NCBI GenBank assembly: GCA_007126835.1
Contig: SLAO01000072.1
Location: forward strand, 1-7,631
Length of the DNA: 7,631 nt
Reading direction: 5' to 3'
DNA from: Nitriliruptorales bacterium
GTDB lineage: Bacteria > Actinomycetota > Nitriliruptoria > Euzebyales > Egibacteraceae
Below the pieces are notes generated by a model. It searched no databases, was not told the origin of the DNA, and worked only from the letters and a program-made list of their open reading frames with translations. Each line of letters opens with the position of its first letter. Within the stretch, counting starts at the first letter, position 1. A program made the translations under genes and the position numbers. Positions 1-6,903 of the stretch are shown here, piece after piece.

Positions 1-673
1 CGACGAGGCGTTGGTGGTCGCCGACGACGGCCCTCGCTGGGCGTCCCGCGGGGGCGGCAAGCTCGACGGGGCGCTGGACCGGCTGCACGTGCCGGTCGCG
101 GGGCGCTACGCGCTGGACGCGGGCGCGTCGACCGGGGGCTTCACCGACGTGCTCCTGGCCCGCGGCGCCGCGCGCGTGGTCGCCGTCGACGTCGGCTACG
201 GCCAGCTCGACTGGCGACTGGCAAGCGACGAGCGTGTCGTCGTGCTCGACCGGACCAACGTGCGCCACCTGGAGCCTGACGCGCTGCCGTCCCCGCCCCC
301 TGACCTCGTCGTCGCGGATCTGTCGTTCATCTCGCTTGCCCTGGTGATCCCCGCCTTGGTCAGGGTGGCCGCGACGGGCGCCGACCACGTGCTGCTGTGC
401 AAGCCCCAGTTCGAAGCCGGACGCGGCCAGGTTCCCCGCGACGGAGTGGTGCGCGACCAGGCGGTTTGGTTGGCGGCGCTGCGCAATGTCGTCGAGGCCG
501 GGCAGGCGTCCGGCCTTGGTTTCCTCGGGGCGGTTCCCTCCCCAGTGCGCGGCCCGGCCGGCAACGTCGAATTCTTCGTCCACCTGCGGGGCCCGTCGAC
601 CGTCGAGGACGCGGCGGCTGCCGAGCCTGCGCTGAAGTCCACAGTCGACGAGGCCGCCGGTGCGACGCCGTGA
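1..673 (+). CDS. tlyA: TlyA-family rRNA 2'-O-methyltransferase, 5'-truncated by window edge
   Basis: The open frame runs from the first base (first whole codon at 2) to TGA at 671-673. The true start and the N-terminal S4-like RNA-binding domain lie upstream; about 223 codons remain, compared with about 268 in the M. tuberculosis protein. The Rossmann-fold SAM-binding motif DAGASTGGFTDVLL is present, followed by DVGYGQL and VVADLSFISL. The K-D-K-E catalytic tetrad of the FtsJ/TlyA class is visible: Lys (codon 59-61, GGGKLDGAL), Asp (317-319, VVADLSF), Lys (401-403, LLCKPQF) and Glu (569-571, GNVEFF). The residues before the domain read PRWASR, comparable to the RAWV linker of mycobacterial TlyA. 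In that family the enzyme methylates the 2'-OH of cytidines in 16S and 23S rRNA, and its loss gives capreomycin resistance. The gene ends 37 bp before the preferred nadK start. The family call is firm; the exact rRNA targets are inferred from family. Confidence 0.95.
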   Translation, partial: DEALVVADDGPRWASRGGGKLDGALDRLHVPVAGRYALDAGASTGGFTDVLLARGAARVVAVDVGYGQLDWRLASDERVVVLDRTNVRHLEPDALPSPPPDLVVADLSFISLALVIPALVRVAATGADHVLLCKPQFEAGRGQVPRDGVVRDQAVWLAALRNVVEAGQASGLGFLGAVPSPVRGPAGNVEFFVHLRGPSTVEDAAAAEPALKSTVDEAAGATP

Positions 674-697
674 CCATCCCCGACCGACCGCAGGCAT

Positions 698-703
698 TAG
701 CAT
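698..703 (+). promoter_or_regulatory. Candidate -10 element for a leaderless nadK transcript
   Basis: The hexamer TAGCAT fits the actinobacterial TANNNT -10 pattern. It ends 7 nt before the GTG at 711, so transcription starting at the usual distance would begin at or next to the start codon. I see no convincing -35 hexamer at 16-19 bp. This is a motif match only. Confidence 0.4.
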
Positions 704-710
704 CGACCGC

Positions 711-1598
711 GTGAGCGCCCCTGGTCCCACTTCCCTCGAGCAACCGCCCAAGGCCGTCGGCCTCGTGGTCCACGCCGGCCGCCCCGTGGCGGGTGAGCTG
801 GCCGCCGACGCTGCACGGCGACTGACGAAAGCGGGTCTGCACGTCGTCGGCTATGAGGGGGACGGGTGGCCGGCGGGCAGCCTGACCGTCGCCGACGCGG
901 ACAGCTTCGCCGACGGGCTCGACGTGGTGGTCGTCTTCGGCGGCGACGGGACGCTGCTGCGGGCCGCGTGGCTGGCCCGTGATCGCGGCGTCCCGCTGCT
1001 CGGCGTGAACCTCGGGCGCCTCGGCTTCCTGTCCGAGTCCGAGGCCGGCGAAACCGAAGTGGCGCTGCAGCGCGTCGTCGATGGGCAGTTCACCGTCGAG
1101 GAGCGCATGACCCTTGAGGTGTCGGTGCGGGACGCCTCCGGCAATGAGGCGGCGCGCAGCTGGGCGCTCAACGAGGCCTCGATCGAACGTGCCACCCCCC
1201 AGCGGCTGATGGTCTTCGAGGTCCAGGTCGGGCAGACGACGTTCGCCCGGGTCCCAGCCGACGCGGTGATCTGCGCCACCCCGACCGGCTCGACCGGGTA
1301 CGCGTTCAGCGCCCGAGGTCCGATCCTGTCGCCGCAGCTCGAGGCGATCTTGTTGGTTCCGGTCGCGCCGCACTCGCTGTTCGACCGCACCCTGGTCGTC
1401 GGAGCCGGCGAGGCTCTCCTCGTGCGCCCCGACGACAGCGCGTCGCGGGCGTCGGTCAGCCTCGACGGGCGCGAGACCCTGCCGATTCCGGAGCGCGGCT
1501 GGGTCGAGATCGCCCGGGGTGAGCGGCCGGTGCGCATGGTCCGGCTCGGCGAGTTCGACTTCTACCGCCGCGTTCGGGACAAGTTCGGTCTGCGCTAG
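711..1598 (+). CDS. nadK: NAD kinase (ATP/polyphosphate-dependent)
   Basis: Cytosolic enzyme that phosphorylates NAD+ to NADP+, the only de novo route to NADP(H). The 295-aa product carries the family motifs in order: GGDGT at residues 77-81 with catalytic Asp79, NLGRLGFLSE, the NE pair at 154-155 (LNEAS), and the glycine-rich TPTGSTGY at 190-197, followed by SARGPILSPQLEAILLVPV. Small deviations from the usual DG...GSTAY are an Ala after the Asp (ADAV) and Gly in place of Ala in GSTGY. I chose GTG 711 because the conserved first strand (VGLVVHAGRP) starts about 14 residues later, and a -10-like TAGCAT lies 7 nt upstream. An alternative GTG at 660 overlaps tlyA by 14 nt and has GAGG at 650-653 with 6-nt spacing; it would add 17 residues rich in Arg and Pro. 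The gene is co-directional with recN downstream (27-bp gap to the chosen recN start). The function is certain; the start is about 60:40. Confidence 0.93.
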   Translation: MSAPGPTSLEQPPKAVGLVVHAGRPVAGELAADAARRLTKAGLHVVGYEGDGWPAGSLTVADADSFADGLDVVVVFGGDGTLLRAAWLARDRGVPLLGVNLGRLGFLSESEAGETEVALQRVVDGQFTVEERMTLEVSVRDASGNEAARSWALNEASIERATPQRLMVFEVQVGQTTFARVPADAVICATPTGSTGYAFSARGPILSPQLEAILLVPVAPHSLFDRTLVVGAGEALLVRPDDSASRASVSLDGRETLPIPERGWVEIARGERPVRMVRLGEFDFYRRVRDKFGLR

Positions 1599-1609
1599 GT
1601 GCGGCTGCC

Positions 1610-1615
1610 TACACT
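1610..1615 (+). promoter_or_regulatory. Candidate -10 element for recN
   Basis: TACACT matches TANNNT and ends 10 nt before the ATG at 1626, predicting a 5' leader of only a few bases. A weak TTCGGT lies 20 bp upstream (1584-1589), which is long for a -35 spacer. No GAAC-N4-GTTC LexA box of the Gram-positive type is visible nearby, so SOS control is not supported here. Confidence 0.35.
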
Positions 1616-1625
1616 CGTGGGCGTC

Positions 1626-3302
1626 ATGCTGTCTGATCTGCACATCCGCGACGTGGGCGTCATCGAGGACGTCGCCGTCGAACTCGGTCCCGGCCTGACG
1701 GTGCTGACCGGCGAGACCGGTGCGGGCAAGACGCTGGTGGTGTCGGCCTTGGAGCTGCTTCTCGGCGCACGCGCCGACACCGACCGCGTGCGCGCCGGCG
1801 CGGACCGCGCGTTCGTGGAGGGATGCGTGACCCCTCCCCCGCCCGGCGCAGCGGACTGGCTCGACGACGGCGACGACACCCTCGTCGTCGCGCGGGAGGT
1901 GGGGGGCAGCCGCAGCCGTGCCCGGTTGGGTGGACGGCTGGCCCCGGTCTCGGCGTTGGCGGAGATGCTCGGCGACGTCGTCGAGATCCACTCGCAGACC
2001 GACACGTCGCGGCTGTCGGCGCCGGCGGTGCAGCGCGACATGCTCGACCGCTCCGGCGGCCCCGATCTCGCCGCGGCACGCGAGGCCTACCAGGCGGCGT
2101 ACGAGCGGTGGTACGCCGCCTCGGCGGAGCTGGCTGCCCTGGTCGAAGGAGAACGCGACCGTGCCCGGGAGGTCGACCGGCTGCGCTTCGAGCTCGGCGA
2201 GATCGACGCCGTGGCTCCACAGGCCGGCGAGGAGGACGCGCTCAAGGCCGAGCTGCACCGTCTTGAGCACGCCGAATCGTTGACGCAGGCCGCGCGCACC
2301 GCCGCGGCTGCCCTGGCCGAGGAGGGCGGCGCACGCGACGCCCTCGGGGCGGCGGTCGCCGCGCTGCGGGAGGTCGCCGGGGTCGACGAGGAGCTGACCG
2401 CGCTGACCGGGCGGGTCGAGGGTCTGGCCGCCGAGGGCCAGGACCTCGCCTTCGACCTGGCGGCATACGCCGAGGGCCTCGAGCTCGACCCCGCGCGGTT
2501 GAGCGAGCTGCGCCAGCGTCGTGGCGATCTCGCGGCGTTGACACGCAAGTACGGCCCGGACGCCGCCGCGATCGCCGAGTACGCCGACCAGGCCCGGGAG
2601 CAGTTGGCGCGGCTCGAAGGAGGAGATCAGCGCGCAGCGGCGCTGTCGACCGAGGTGGCCGAGGCCGAAGCGGCCCGGGACAGTGCGGCCCAGCACCTCC
2701 GGGACGAACGACGGGCGGCGGGGGAGCGACTCGCCGACGCCGTGGCCGGGCACCTGGCCGACCTTGCGCTGCCGGGAGCGGCGATGAGCGTGTCGGTCGA
2801 ACCGATCGAGCCGGCAGCCCACGGGGCGGACCGGGTCGTGTTCCTCCTGGCGGCCAACCCAGGGGAGCCCGCACTGCCCGTTGGCAAGGCGGCGTCTGGC
2901 GGGGAGCGCAGCCGTGTGGCGCTGGCTGTGCGCCTGGCGCTGGCAGACGCTGACGCCACGCCGGTGCTGGTGTTCGACGAGGTCGATGCTGGCGTGGGGG
3001 GCGCGACCGCGCTGGCCGTCGGTGAGAAGCTCGCTCGGCTAGCGCGCGGCCGGCAGGTCCTATGCGTCACCCACCTCGCGCAGCTGGCGGCCTATGCCGA
3101 CTCCCACCTCGTGGTGGAAAAGGCCTCCGGCGAAGGGCGCACCACCGCGACCGTTCGCCGGGTCGACGAAACCGAGCGCGTCACCGAGCTGTCGCGGATG
3201 CTGTCGGGGGAGGCGGGCGGTGCGGCCGCCACCGACCACGCCGCGGAGTTGCTGGCAAGCGCCCAGGCCAGCTTGGAGGCGCCGACGCGACGCCGGGCGT
3301 GA
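1626..3302 (+). CDS. recN: DNA repair protein RecN (SMC-like ATPase)
   Basis: RecN acts early in recombinational repair of double-strand breaks, binding DNA ends and promoting strand pairing with RecA. The 558-aa product has the expected length (about 550-590). The N-terminal ATPase half includes the opening MLSDLHIRDVGVIEDV and Walker A GETGAGKT at residues 29-36. The middle (about 150-370) is rich in Ala, Glu, Arg and Leu, consistent with the antiparallel coiled coil. The C-terminal ATPase half contains the ABC signature SGGERS (424-429), Walker B with Asp451-Glu452 (VLVFDEVDAGVGG), and the switch His483 (VTHLAQLAAYAD). ATG 1626 is preferred over GTG 1599 because RecN proteins begin almost directly at the MLxxLxI strand. 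No Shine-Dalgarno precedes it; a -10-like TACACT does. The last codons (RRRA-stop) are embedded in the first unit of a tandem repeat that continues downstream. Confidence 0.97.
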   Translation: MLSDLHIRDVGVIEDVAVELGPGLTVLTGETGAGKTLVVSALELLLGARADTDRVRAGADRAFVEGCVTPPPPGAADWLDDGDDTLVVAREVGGSRSRARLGGRLAPVSALAEMLGDVVEIHSQTDTSRLSAPAVQRDMLDRSGGPDLAAAREAYQAAYERWYAASAELAALVEGERDRAREVDRLRFELGEIDAVAPQAGEEDALKAELHRLEHAESLTQAARTAAAALAEEGGARDALGAAVAALREVAGVDEELTALTGRVEGLAAEGQDLAFDLAAYAEGLELDPARLSELRQRRGDLAALTRKYGPDAAAIAEYADQAREQLARLEGGDQRAAALSTEVAEAEAARDSAAQHLRDERRAAGERLADAVAGHLADLALPGAAMSVSVEPIEPAAHGADRVVFLLAANPGEPALPVGKAASGGERSRVALAVRLALADADATPVLVFDEVDAGVGGATALAVGEKLARLARGRQVLCVTHLAQLAAYADSHLVVEKASGEGRTTATVRRVDETERVTELSRMLSGEAGGAAATDHAAELLASAQASLEAPTRRRA

Positions 3303-3382
3303 CCGTGCGACGTCGGGCGTGACCGTGCGACGTCTGACGTGAACCGTGCGACGTCGGGCGTGAACCTTCCGACGTCGGACGT
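3287..3382 (+). repeat. Tandem array of 20-21 bp units starting inside the recN 3' end
   Basis: Units are visible at 3301-3320, 3321-3340, 3341-3361 and 3362-3382, with a partial unit at 3287-3300 that forms the last recN codons. The consensus is roughly GA(A)CCGT followed by GCGACGTCGGGCGT. Units 1 and 2 lack one A of the GAACC start, giving 20 rather than 21 bp. Each unit carries GACGTC; in the last unit this is extended to the 10-bp palindrome CCGACGTCGG at 3369-3378. Units adjoin directly with no spacers, so this is a degenerate minisatellite-like array rather than a CRISPR. Its role is unknown. Confidence 0.85.
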
Positions 3383-3507
3383 TGAACCGCGGCGGGCGGC
3401 CAGCGCACCAGCGGGTGCCGTCAAATGGTGCGCCACCGTGCCCCGTGATTGAATCCAGGCCCCACCCGCAACCCGGCTGGCACGCCCGGCGTGTGCCGCA
3501 CCGACCC

Positions 3508-3511
3508 GGAG
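3508..3511 (+). promoter_or_regulatory. Ribosome binding site deciding the start at 3520
   Basis: GGAG lies 8 nt before GTG 3520. The other in-frame starts (TTG 3382 within the repeats, GTG 3571, ATG 3640) have no purine-rich motif at proper distance, which is why 3520 is preferred for the membrane protein. Confidence 0.5.
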
Positions 3512-3519
3512 CCCAACCC

Positions 3520-4437
3520 GTGCCCTCGCCCGAGCTGCGCTCCCTTGGCCGTCTTGGCCGCGGGCTCGACGTGAGCCGTCGGCGCCGGCGTGGAGGCGGC
3601 GTCGAACGCCGCGGGATCACCACCCGCCGGCGCCGGCGCATGCCGCGGCCCTTGTTGACCGCCCTGGTCGCCGTGATCGCGCTCGCCGCGTGGGCCGGCA
3701 TCGCCGCGAGGGGGCAAACCGACGACTTCGCGAACCTCCCGGCCGCGCCAGCCCTGGTCGACGGAGACAGCTTGGAGCACTCCACAGTCGAGCTCGCCAC
3801 CGGGGAGCCACGTCACACCGCGCGTGCGAGTCGCAGCGGGCAACGCCCCCTGCCGGCCTTCGCCGCCGCCGACGACCTCGAGCTTGCCCTGCCCAGCCCG
3901 AACGTGGACCGGATCGGGTTCGCCGAGGCCGGACGCGGCACGGCCAAGACCCTCGTCCCGCTCGGGACGCTGGTGGACAACGCCAACGAGGACAAGTTCG
4001 TCCCCGGAGACGACATCGAAGGCCCGGACTACCACGTCCTCGCGTCCCAGGGCGCGCCGTGGTCGGCGACGAGCAGCGCGTCGGTGGTCGTGCCGCGCCG
4101 CGCGCCGCTCTACGCCCCGGTGGACGGTGAGGTCGCCGAGGTCGCCCGGTACCCGATGGCCGACGGCGCCAGCGACGTGCGGGTGCGCATCGTCCCCGAC
4201 GCCGCGCCCGAGGTGGCCGTCGAGCTGCGCCATGTCGACGACGTCGGGGTGCGCCCGGGTGAGCAGGTCGAAGCCGGCCGCACACCGCTGGGAGTGGTGC
4301 GGTCGATCTCGCTGGCGCACCCCGCCGACGCGATCACAAAGGACGACCAGGCGCACCTGCGGGTCGAGGTTCGTCCCGCCCGCTCCCCGGGGGCACCTGA
4401 CCCCAACGCGCCGGCCGAACCTGCTCCGGGCACCTAG
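3520..4437 (+). CDS. Single-pass membrane protein with degenerate LytM/M23-like outer domain
   Basis: I do not recognise a named gene. From GTG 3520 the product is 305 aa: an Arg-rich cytoplasmic N-terminus (about 1-44, with RRRRR runs), one hydrophobic segment (about 45-63, LLTALVAVIALAAWAGIAA), then a long external part ending in a Pro/Ala tail. The positive-inside rule predicts an N-in, C-out anchor. Residues about 195-285 resemble the core of M23/LytM endopeptidases: LYAPVDGEV (near 197-205), then RHVDDVGVRPGEQV with His238 in the place of the YaHL His, and AHLRVEV (278-284) aligning with the usual HLHFEV. The second His of that HxH is Arg281, and no HxxxD zinc motif precedes the YAPVDG strand, so a catalytic peptidase is unlikely. 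A biotinyl/lipoyl-like barrel is the main alternative. It occupies the recN-pyrG slot that in mycobacteria and corynebacteria holds SteA/SteB-type envelope genes, which suggests an envelope role (inference). ATG 3640 is a possible shorter start. Confidence 0.7.
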   Translation: MPSPELRSLGRLGRGLDVSRRRRRGGGVERRGITTRRRRRMPRPLLTALVAVIALAAWAGIAARGQTDDFANLPAAPALVDGDSLEHSTVELATGEPRHTARASRSGQRPLPAFAAADDLELALPSPNVDRIGFAEAGRGTAKTLVPLGTLVDNANEDKFVPGDDIEGPDYHVLASQGAPWSATSSASVVVPRRAPLYAPVDGEVAEVARYPMADGASDVRVRIVPDAAPEVAVELRHVDDVGVRPGEQVEAGRTPLGVVRSISLAHPADAITKDDQAHLRVEVRPARSPGAPDPNAPAEPAPGT

Positions 4438-4445
4438 AAGGGTCG

Positions 4446-4475
4446 TTGGTCGCGGCGGTCGGGCGCTGCTACGGT
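4446..4475 (+). promoter_or_regulatory. Candidate pyrG promoter
   Basis: TTGGTC (4446-4451) and TACGGT (4470-4475) are separated by 18 bp and fit a sigma-70-type -35/-10 arrangement. Transcription would start near 4482 and give a leader of about 100 nt. It is the best such pair in the 143-bp gap. This is a motif match only. Confidence 0.45.
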
Positions 4476-4498
4476 GAGCCGAGGCTGCGCTGCGCGGA

Positions 4499-4539
4499 CC
4501 GACGGGCCCGCGCCCTTCCCCCGGTCGGCGAACCGTCGG
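4499..4539 (+). other. Weak inverted repeat in the pyrG leader
   Basis: CCGACGG (4499-4505) and CCGTCGG (4533-4539) can pair over 7 bp around a 27-nt loop. It lies downstream of the candidate pyrG promoter and 31 nt before the Shine-Dalgarno. There is no U-tract, and nothing here resembles the reiterative-initiation attenuator of Bacillus pyrG. In sequence this GC-rich, such a stem may be chance. Confidence 0.25.
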
Positions 4540-4580
4540 CTGTGTGTGACAACGCATCCGCTGAGCCTTGAGGAGCACGC

Positions 4581-6251
4581 GTGGCCAAGCACATCCTGGT
4601 GACTGGCGGGGTGTCGTCCTCGCTCGGCAAGGGCATCACCGCAGCCAGCCTGGGCCGGTTGCTCAAGGCCCGAGGCCTGCGGGTGACCATGCAAAAGCTC
4701 GACCCGTACGTCAACGTCGACCCCGGGACGATGAACCCGTTCGAGCACGGCGAGGTGTTCGTCACTGAGGACGGCGGCGAGACCGACCTCGACCTGGGCC
4801 ACTACGAGCGCTTCATCGACGAGAACCTCCACCGGGTCTCGAGCGTCTCGACCGGTCAGATCTACCAGAGCGTGATCGCCAAGGAGCGGCGCGGCGACTA
4901 CCTGGGGCAGACCGTCCAGGTCATCCCGCACATCACCGACGAGATCAAAGGCCGCATCCTGGCGCTTGGTGACGAGGCCGACATCGTCATCACCGAGGTC
5001 GGCGGGACCGTGGGCGACATCGAGGGCCTGCCGTTCCTCGAGGCCATCCGCCAGCTGCGCTACGACGTGGGGCGCGAGAGCATCTGCTACGTCCACTGCG
5101 CGCTGGTGCCATTCATCGCGCCGACCGGCGAGCTCAAGACCAAGCCGGCGCAGCACTCGGTCCGGGAGCTGCGATCGATCGGGATCCAGCCCGACGCGGT
5201 CGTGTGCCGGTCCGACCGCGCCCTGCCCCCCGACCTCAAGCGCAAGATCGCGATGCTGTCCGACGTCGACCTCGACGGGGTGGTCAGCGCACACGACGCG
5301 GCGAGCCTGTACTCGGTGCCGCTGCTGCTGCGCGAGGAGGGTCTTGACCGGTTCGTGGTTCGCCGTCTGGGGCTCGACCCCGCCGTCGAGCCCGACCTGT
5401 CGGACTGGACGCGCATGGTCGAGCGCGCGCTGGCGCCCTCGGACACGGTGCGCATCGCGGTGGTCGGCAAGTACGTGTCGCTGCCCGACGCCTACCTATC
5501 GGTGACCGAGGCGCTTGGTCACGGCGGGGTCGCACACGACGTCGAAGTCGAGATCGACTGGGTGCCCTCCGACGAGCTCGCCGAGCCAGGCGCAGCCGAG
5601 CGGGCGCTGGCCGGCGTGCACGGGGTGCTCGTCCCCGGCGGCTTCGGCATCCGCGGCATTGAGGGCAAGATCGCCGCGGCACGCCACGCGAGGGAACGTC
5701 ACGTGCCCTACCTGGGCGTCTGCCTGGGGCTGCAGGTCGCGATCATCGAGTTCGCTCGTGGGGTGCTCGGTCTGTCCGAGGCCAACTCGCGCGAGTTCGC
5801 CCCGGACTGCCCCGACCCGGTCGTCGACCTGATGCCCGACCAGCTGGGCGTGACCGACCTCGGCGGGACGATGCGACTGGGCACGTACGCCTGCAAGCTC
5901 GCCGAGGGCACCCGCGCCCGCGCCGCGTACGGCGAGCCGGTCGTCTACGAGCGCCACCGCCACCGCTGGGAGGTCAACAACCGCTATCGCCCGGCCCTGC
6001 AGGCCGCCGGGATGACCTTCGCGGGCGTTTCACCCGACGAGCGGTTGGTCGAGGTCATCGAGCTCGACGACCATCCCTGGTTCGTGGGCAGCCAGTTCCA
6101 CCCGGAGTTCCGCTCCCGGCCCAACCGTCCCCAGCCGCTGTTCGCCGGCTTCGTCGGAGCGGCCAGGGAGCGCATGCTCGCGCAGGCGGGGCGCCTGCCC
6201 TCGCTGGAGGACGCTCGCCCGTCAGGTGCCGCCGACGTGGCATCCGGGTAA
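4581..6251 (+). CDS. pyrG: CTP synthase (glutamine-hydrolysing)
   Basis: Cytosolic tetrameric enzyme converting UTP, ATP and glutamine to CTP, the last step of pyrimidine nucleotide synthesis. The 556-aa product has normal length. The N-terminal synthase domain begins with the P-loop GGVSSSLGKGITAASLG (residues 9-25, Lys17) and continues through KLDPYVNVDPGTMNPFEHGE, DLDLGHYERF and EVGGTVGDIEGLPF, which carry Mg-ATP and UTP ligands. The C-terminal class I glutamine amidotransferase domain starts near residue 290 (IAVVGKYV). It has the oxyanion strand PGGFGIRG, nucleophile Cys381 (YLGVCLGLQ), and the His507/Glu509 pair in SQFHPEF, so the catalytic triad is intact. GTG 4581 follows GAGGAG (4570-4575) by 5 nt. 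It sits alone behind a 143-bp leader, while the genes after it follow at short spacing (38 bp, then 5 bp) and may be co-transcribed. The tail after about residue 535 is variable. Confidence 0.98.
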   Translation: MAKHILVTGGVSSSLGKGITAASLGRLLKARGLRVTMQKLDPYVNVDPGTMNPFEHGEVFVTEDGGETDLDLGHYERFIDENLHRVSSVSTGQIYQSVIAKERRGDYLGQTVQVIPHITDEIKGRILALGDEADIVITEVGGTVGDIEGLPFLEAIRQLRYDVGRESICYVHCALVPFIAPTGELKTKPAQHSVRELRSIGIQPDAVVCRSDRALPPDLKRKIAMLSDVDLDGVVSAHDAASLYSVPLLLREEGLDRFVVRRLGLDPAVEPDLSDWTRMVERALAPSDTVRIAVVGKYVSLPDAYLSVTEALGHGGVAHDVEVEIDWVPSDELAEPGAAERALAGVHGVLVPGGFGIRGIEGKIAAARHARERHVPYLGVCLGLQVAIIEFARGVLGLSEANSREFAPDCPDPVVDLMPDQLGVTDLGGTMRLGTYACKLAEGTRARAAYGEPVVYERHRHRWEVNNRYRPALQAAGMTFAGVSPDERLVEVIELDDHPWFVGSQFHPEFRSRPNRPQPLFAGFVGAARERMLAQAGRLPSLEDARPSGAADVASG

Positions 6252-6289
6252 GCCTTTATCTGGTCGCCGCGTACGCGAGGAGGACGACA

Positions 6290-6898
6290 GTGGCCGTCGC
6301 ATCACAGATGACCGCGCTGGGCACCGCTCCGCCGGACTTCCGCCTGCCCGACGTGGAAGGCGGAGAGGTCGCGCTAAAGGACCTACTCGACGCCCCGGCC
6401 GTGCTGGTCATGTTCATCTGCAACCACTGCCCGTACGTCAAGCACGTGCAGAGCGAGCTCGCCAGGCTCGCGGAGGACTACCAGCGCCGCGGGGTGGCGA
6501 TCGTCGGCATCAACGCCAACGATGCCGACGCCTACCCAGACGACCGCCCGGAGGCCATGGTCGAGGAGGCTCGGCGGGTCGGGTACACCTTCCCCTACCT
6601 CTTCGACGAGCGTCAGGACGTCGCCAAGGCCTACGGCGCGGCCTGCACCCCCGACTTCTTCGTGTTCGCGTCGCCGCGGTCGCTTCCGCCGGACGCCACG
6701 CAGGTCGATGACGCCGCCCGCGTCCTCGTCTACCGCGGGCAGATGGACGGCTCCCGTCCCCGCAGCGACGTGCCGGTCAGCGGCGAGGACCTGCGTGCCG
6801 CGCTCGACGCGGCGTTGCGCGGCGAACCCGTGCCTGGCGCCCAGCAACCGTCGATGGGGTGCTCCATCAAGTGGCGCCCTGGCAACGAACCGGAGTAG
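6290..6898 (+). CDS. Thioredoxin/peroxiredoxin-like protein with CNHC motif
   Basis: A 202-aa soluble thioredoxin-fold protein with no signal peptide visible. The start has the AhpC/TSA-type entry GTAPPDFRLPDVEGGEV. The redox motif is CNHCPYVKH with Cys44 and Cys47. A third Cys119 sits in AACTPDFFVF just before the cis-Pro loop. The C-terminal region has YRGQMDGSRP and the ending MGCSIKW with Cys191. As I recall it, this combination (CxxCPYVK, RGxxDxSRP, GCxIKW) matches the uncharacterised peroxiredoxin-like group in which the second Cys of CxxC aligns with the peroxidatic Cys. The substrate and partner are unknown; a thiol-disulfide or peroxide-related role is inferred. GTG 6290 is preceded by a strong GAGGAGG (6277-6283, 6-nt spacing); ATG 6308 is a weaker alternative. 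It lies between pyrG and the NUDIX gene, which are adjacent in M. tuberculosis, so it is an insertion relative to that order. Confidence 0.88.
   Translation: MAVASQMTALGTAPPDFRLPDVEGGEVALKDLLDAPAVLVMFICNHCPYVKHVQSELARLAEDYQRRGVAIVGINANDADAYPDDRPEAMVEEARRVGYTFPYLFDERQDVAKAYGAACTPDFFVFASPRSLPPDATQVDDAARVLVYRGQMDGSRPRSDVPVSGEDLRAALDAALRGEPVPGAQQPSMGCSIKWRPGNEPE
6892..6895 (+). promoter_or_regulatory. Ribosome binding site deciding the NUDIX start
   Basis: GGAG overlaps the final codons of the upstream gene and lies 8 nt before GTG 6904. The longer ATG 6859 start would add 15 residues that overlap the preceding gene in another frame and do not look like a NUDIX N-terminus. Confidence 0.65.
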
Positions 6899-6903
6899 CC
6901 CAC

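Noticed and set aside
1573..1625. LexA/SOS box upstream of recN
   Set aside because: The two GTTCGG words are direct repeats, and no GAAC-N4-GTTC dyad is present.
360..2822. 820-codon open frame on the minus strand
   Set aside because: It lies antisense to tlyA, nadK and recN, which have intact family motifs. Long antisense frames are a by-product of GC3 bias, and its translation shows no recognisable domain.
3287..3382. CRISPR array
   Set aside because: Units adjoin directly, with no unique spacers, and there are no cas genes.
3405..3437. recN terminator from short GCACC/GGTGC and GGTG/CACC stems
   Set aside because: Only 4-5 bp stems and no T-run; expected by chance at this GC content.
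3060..4578. Long minus-strand open frames over the membrane protein gene and the recN end
   Set aside because: Arg/Pro/Ala-rich translations without motifs, opposite to the direction of all supported genes. The VHVRRRTV-like pattern in them is just the DNA tandem repeat read backwards.
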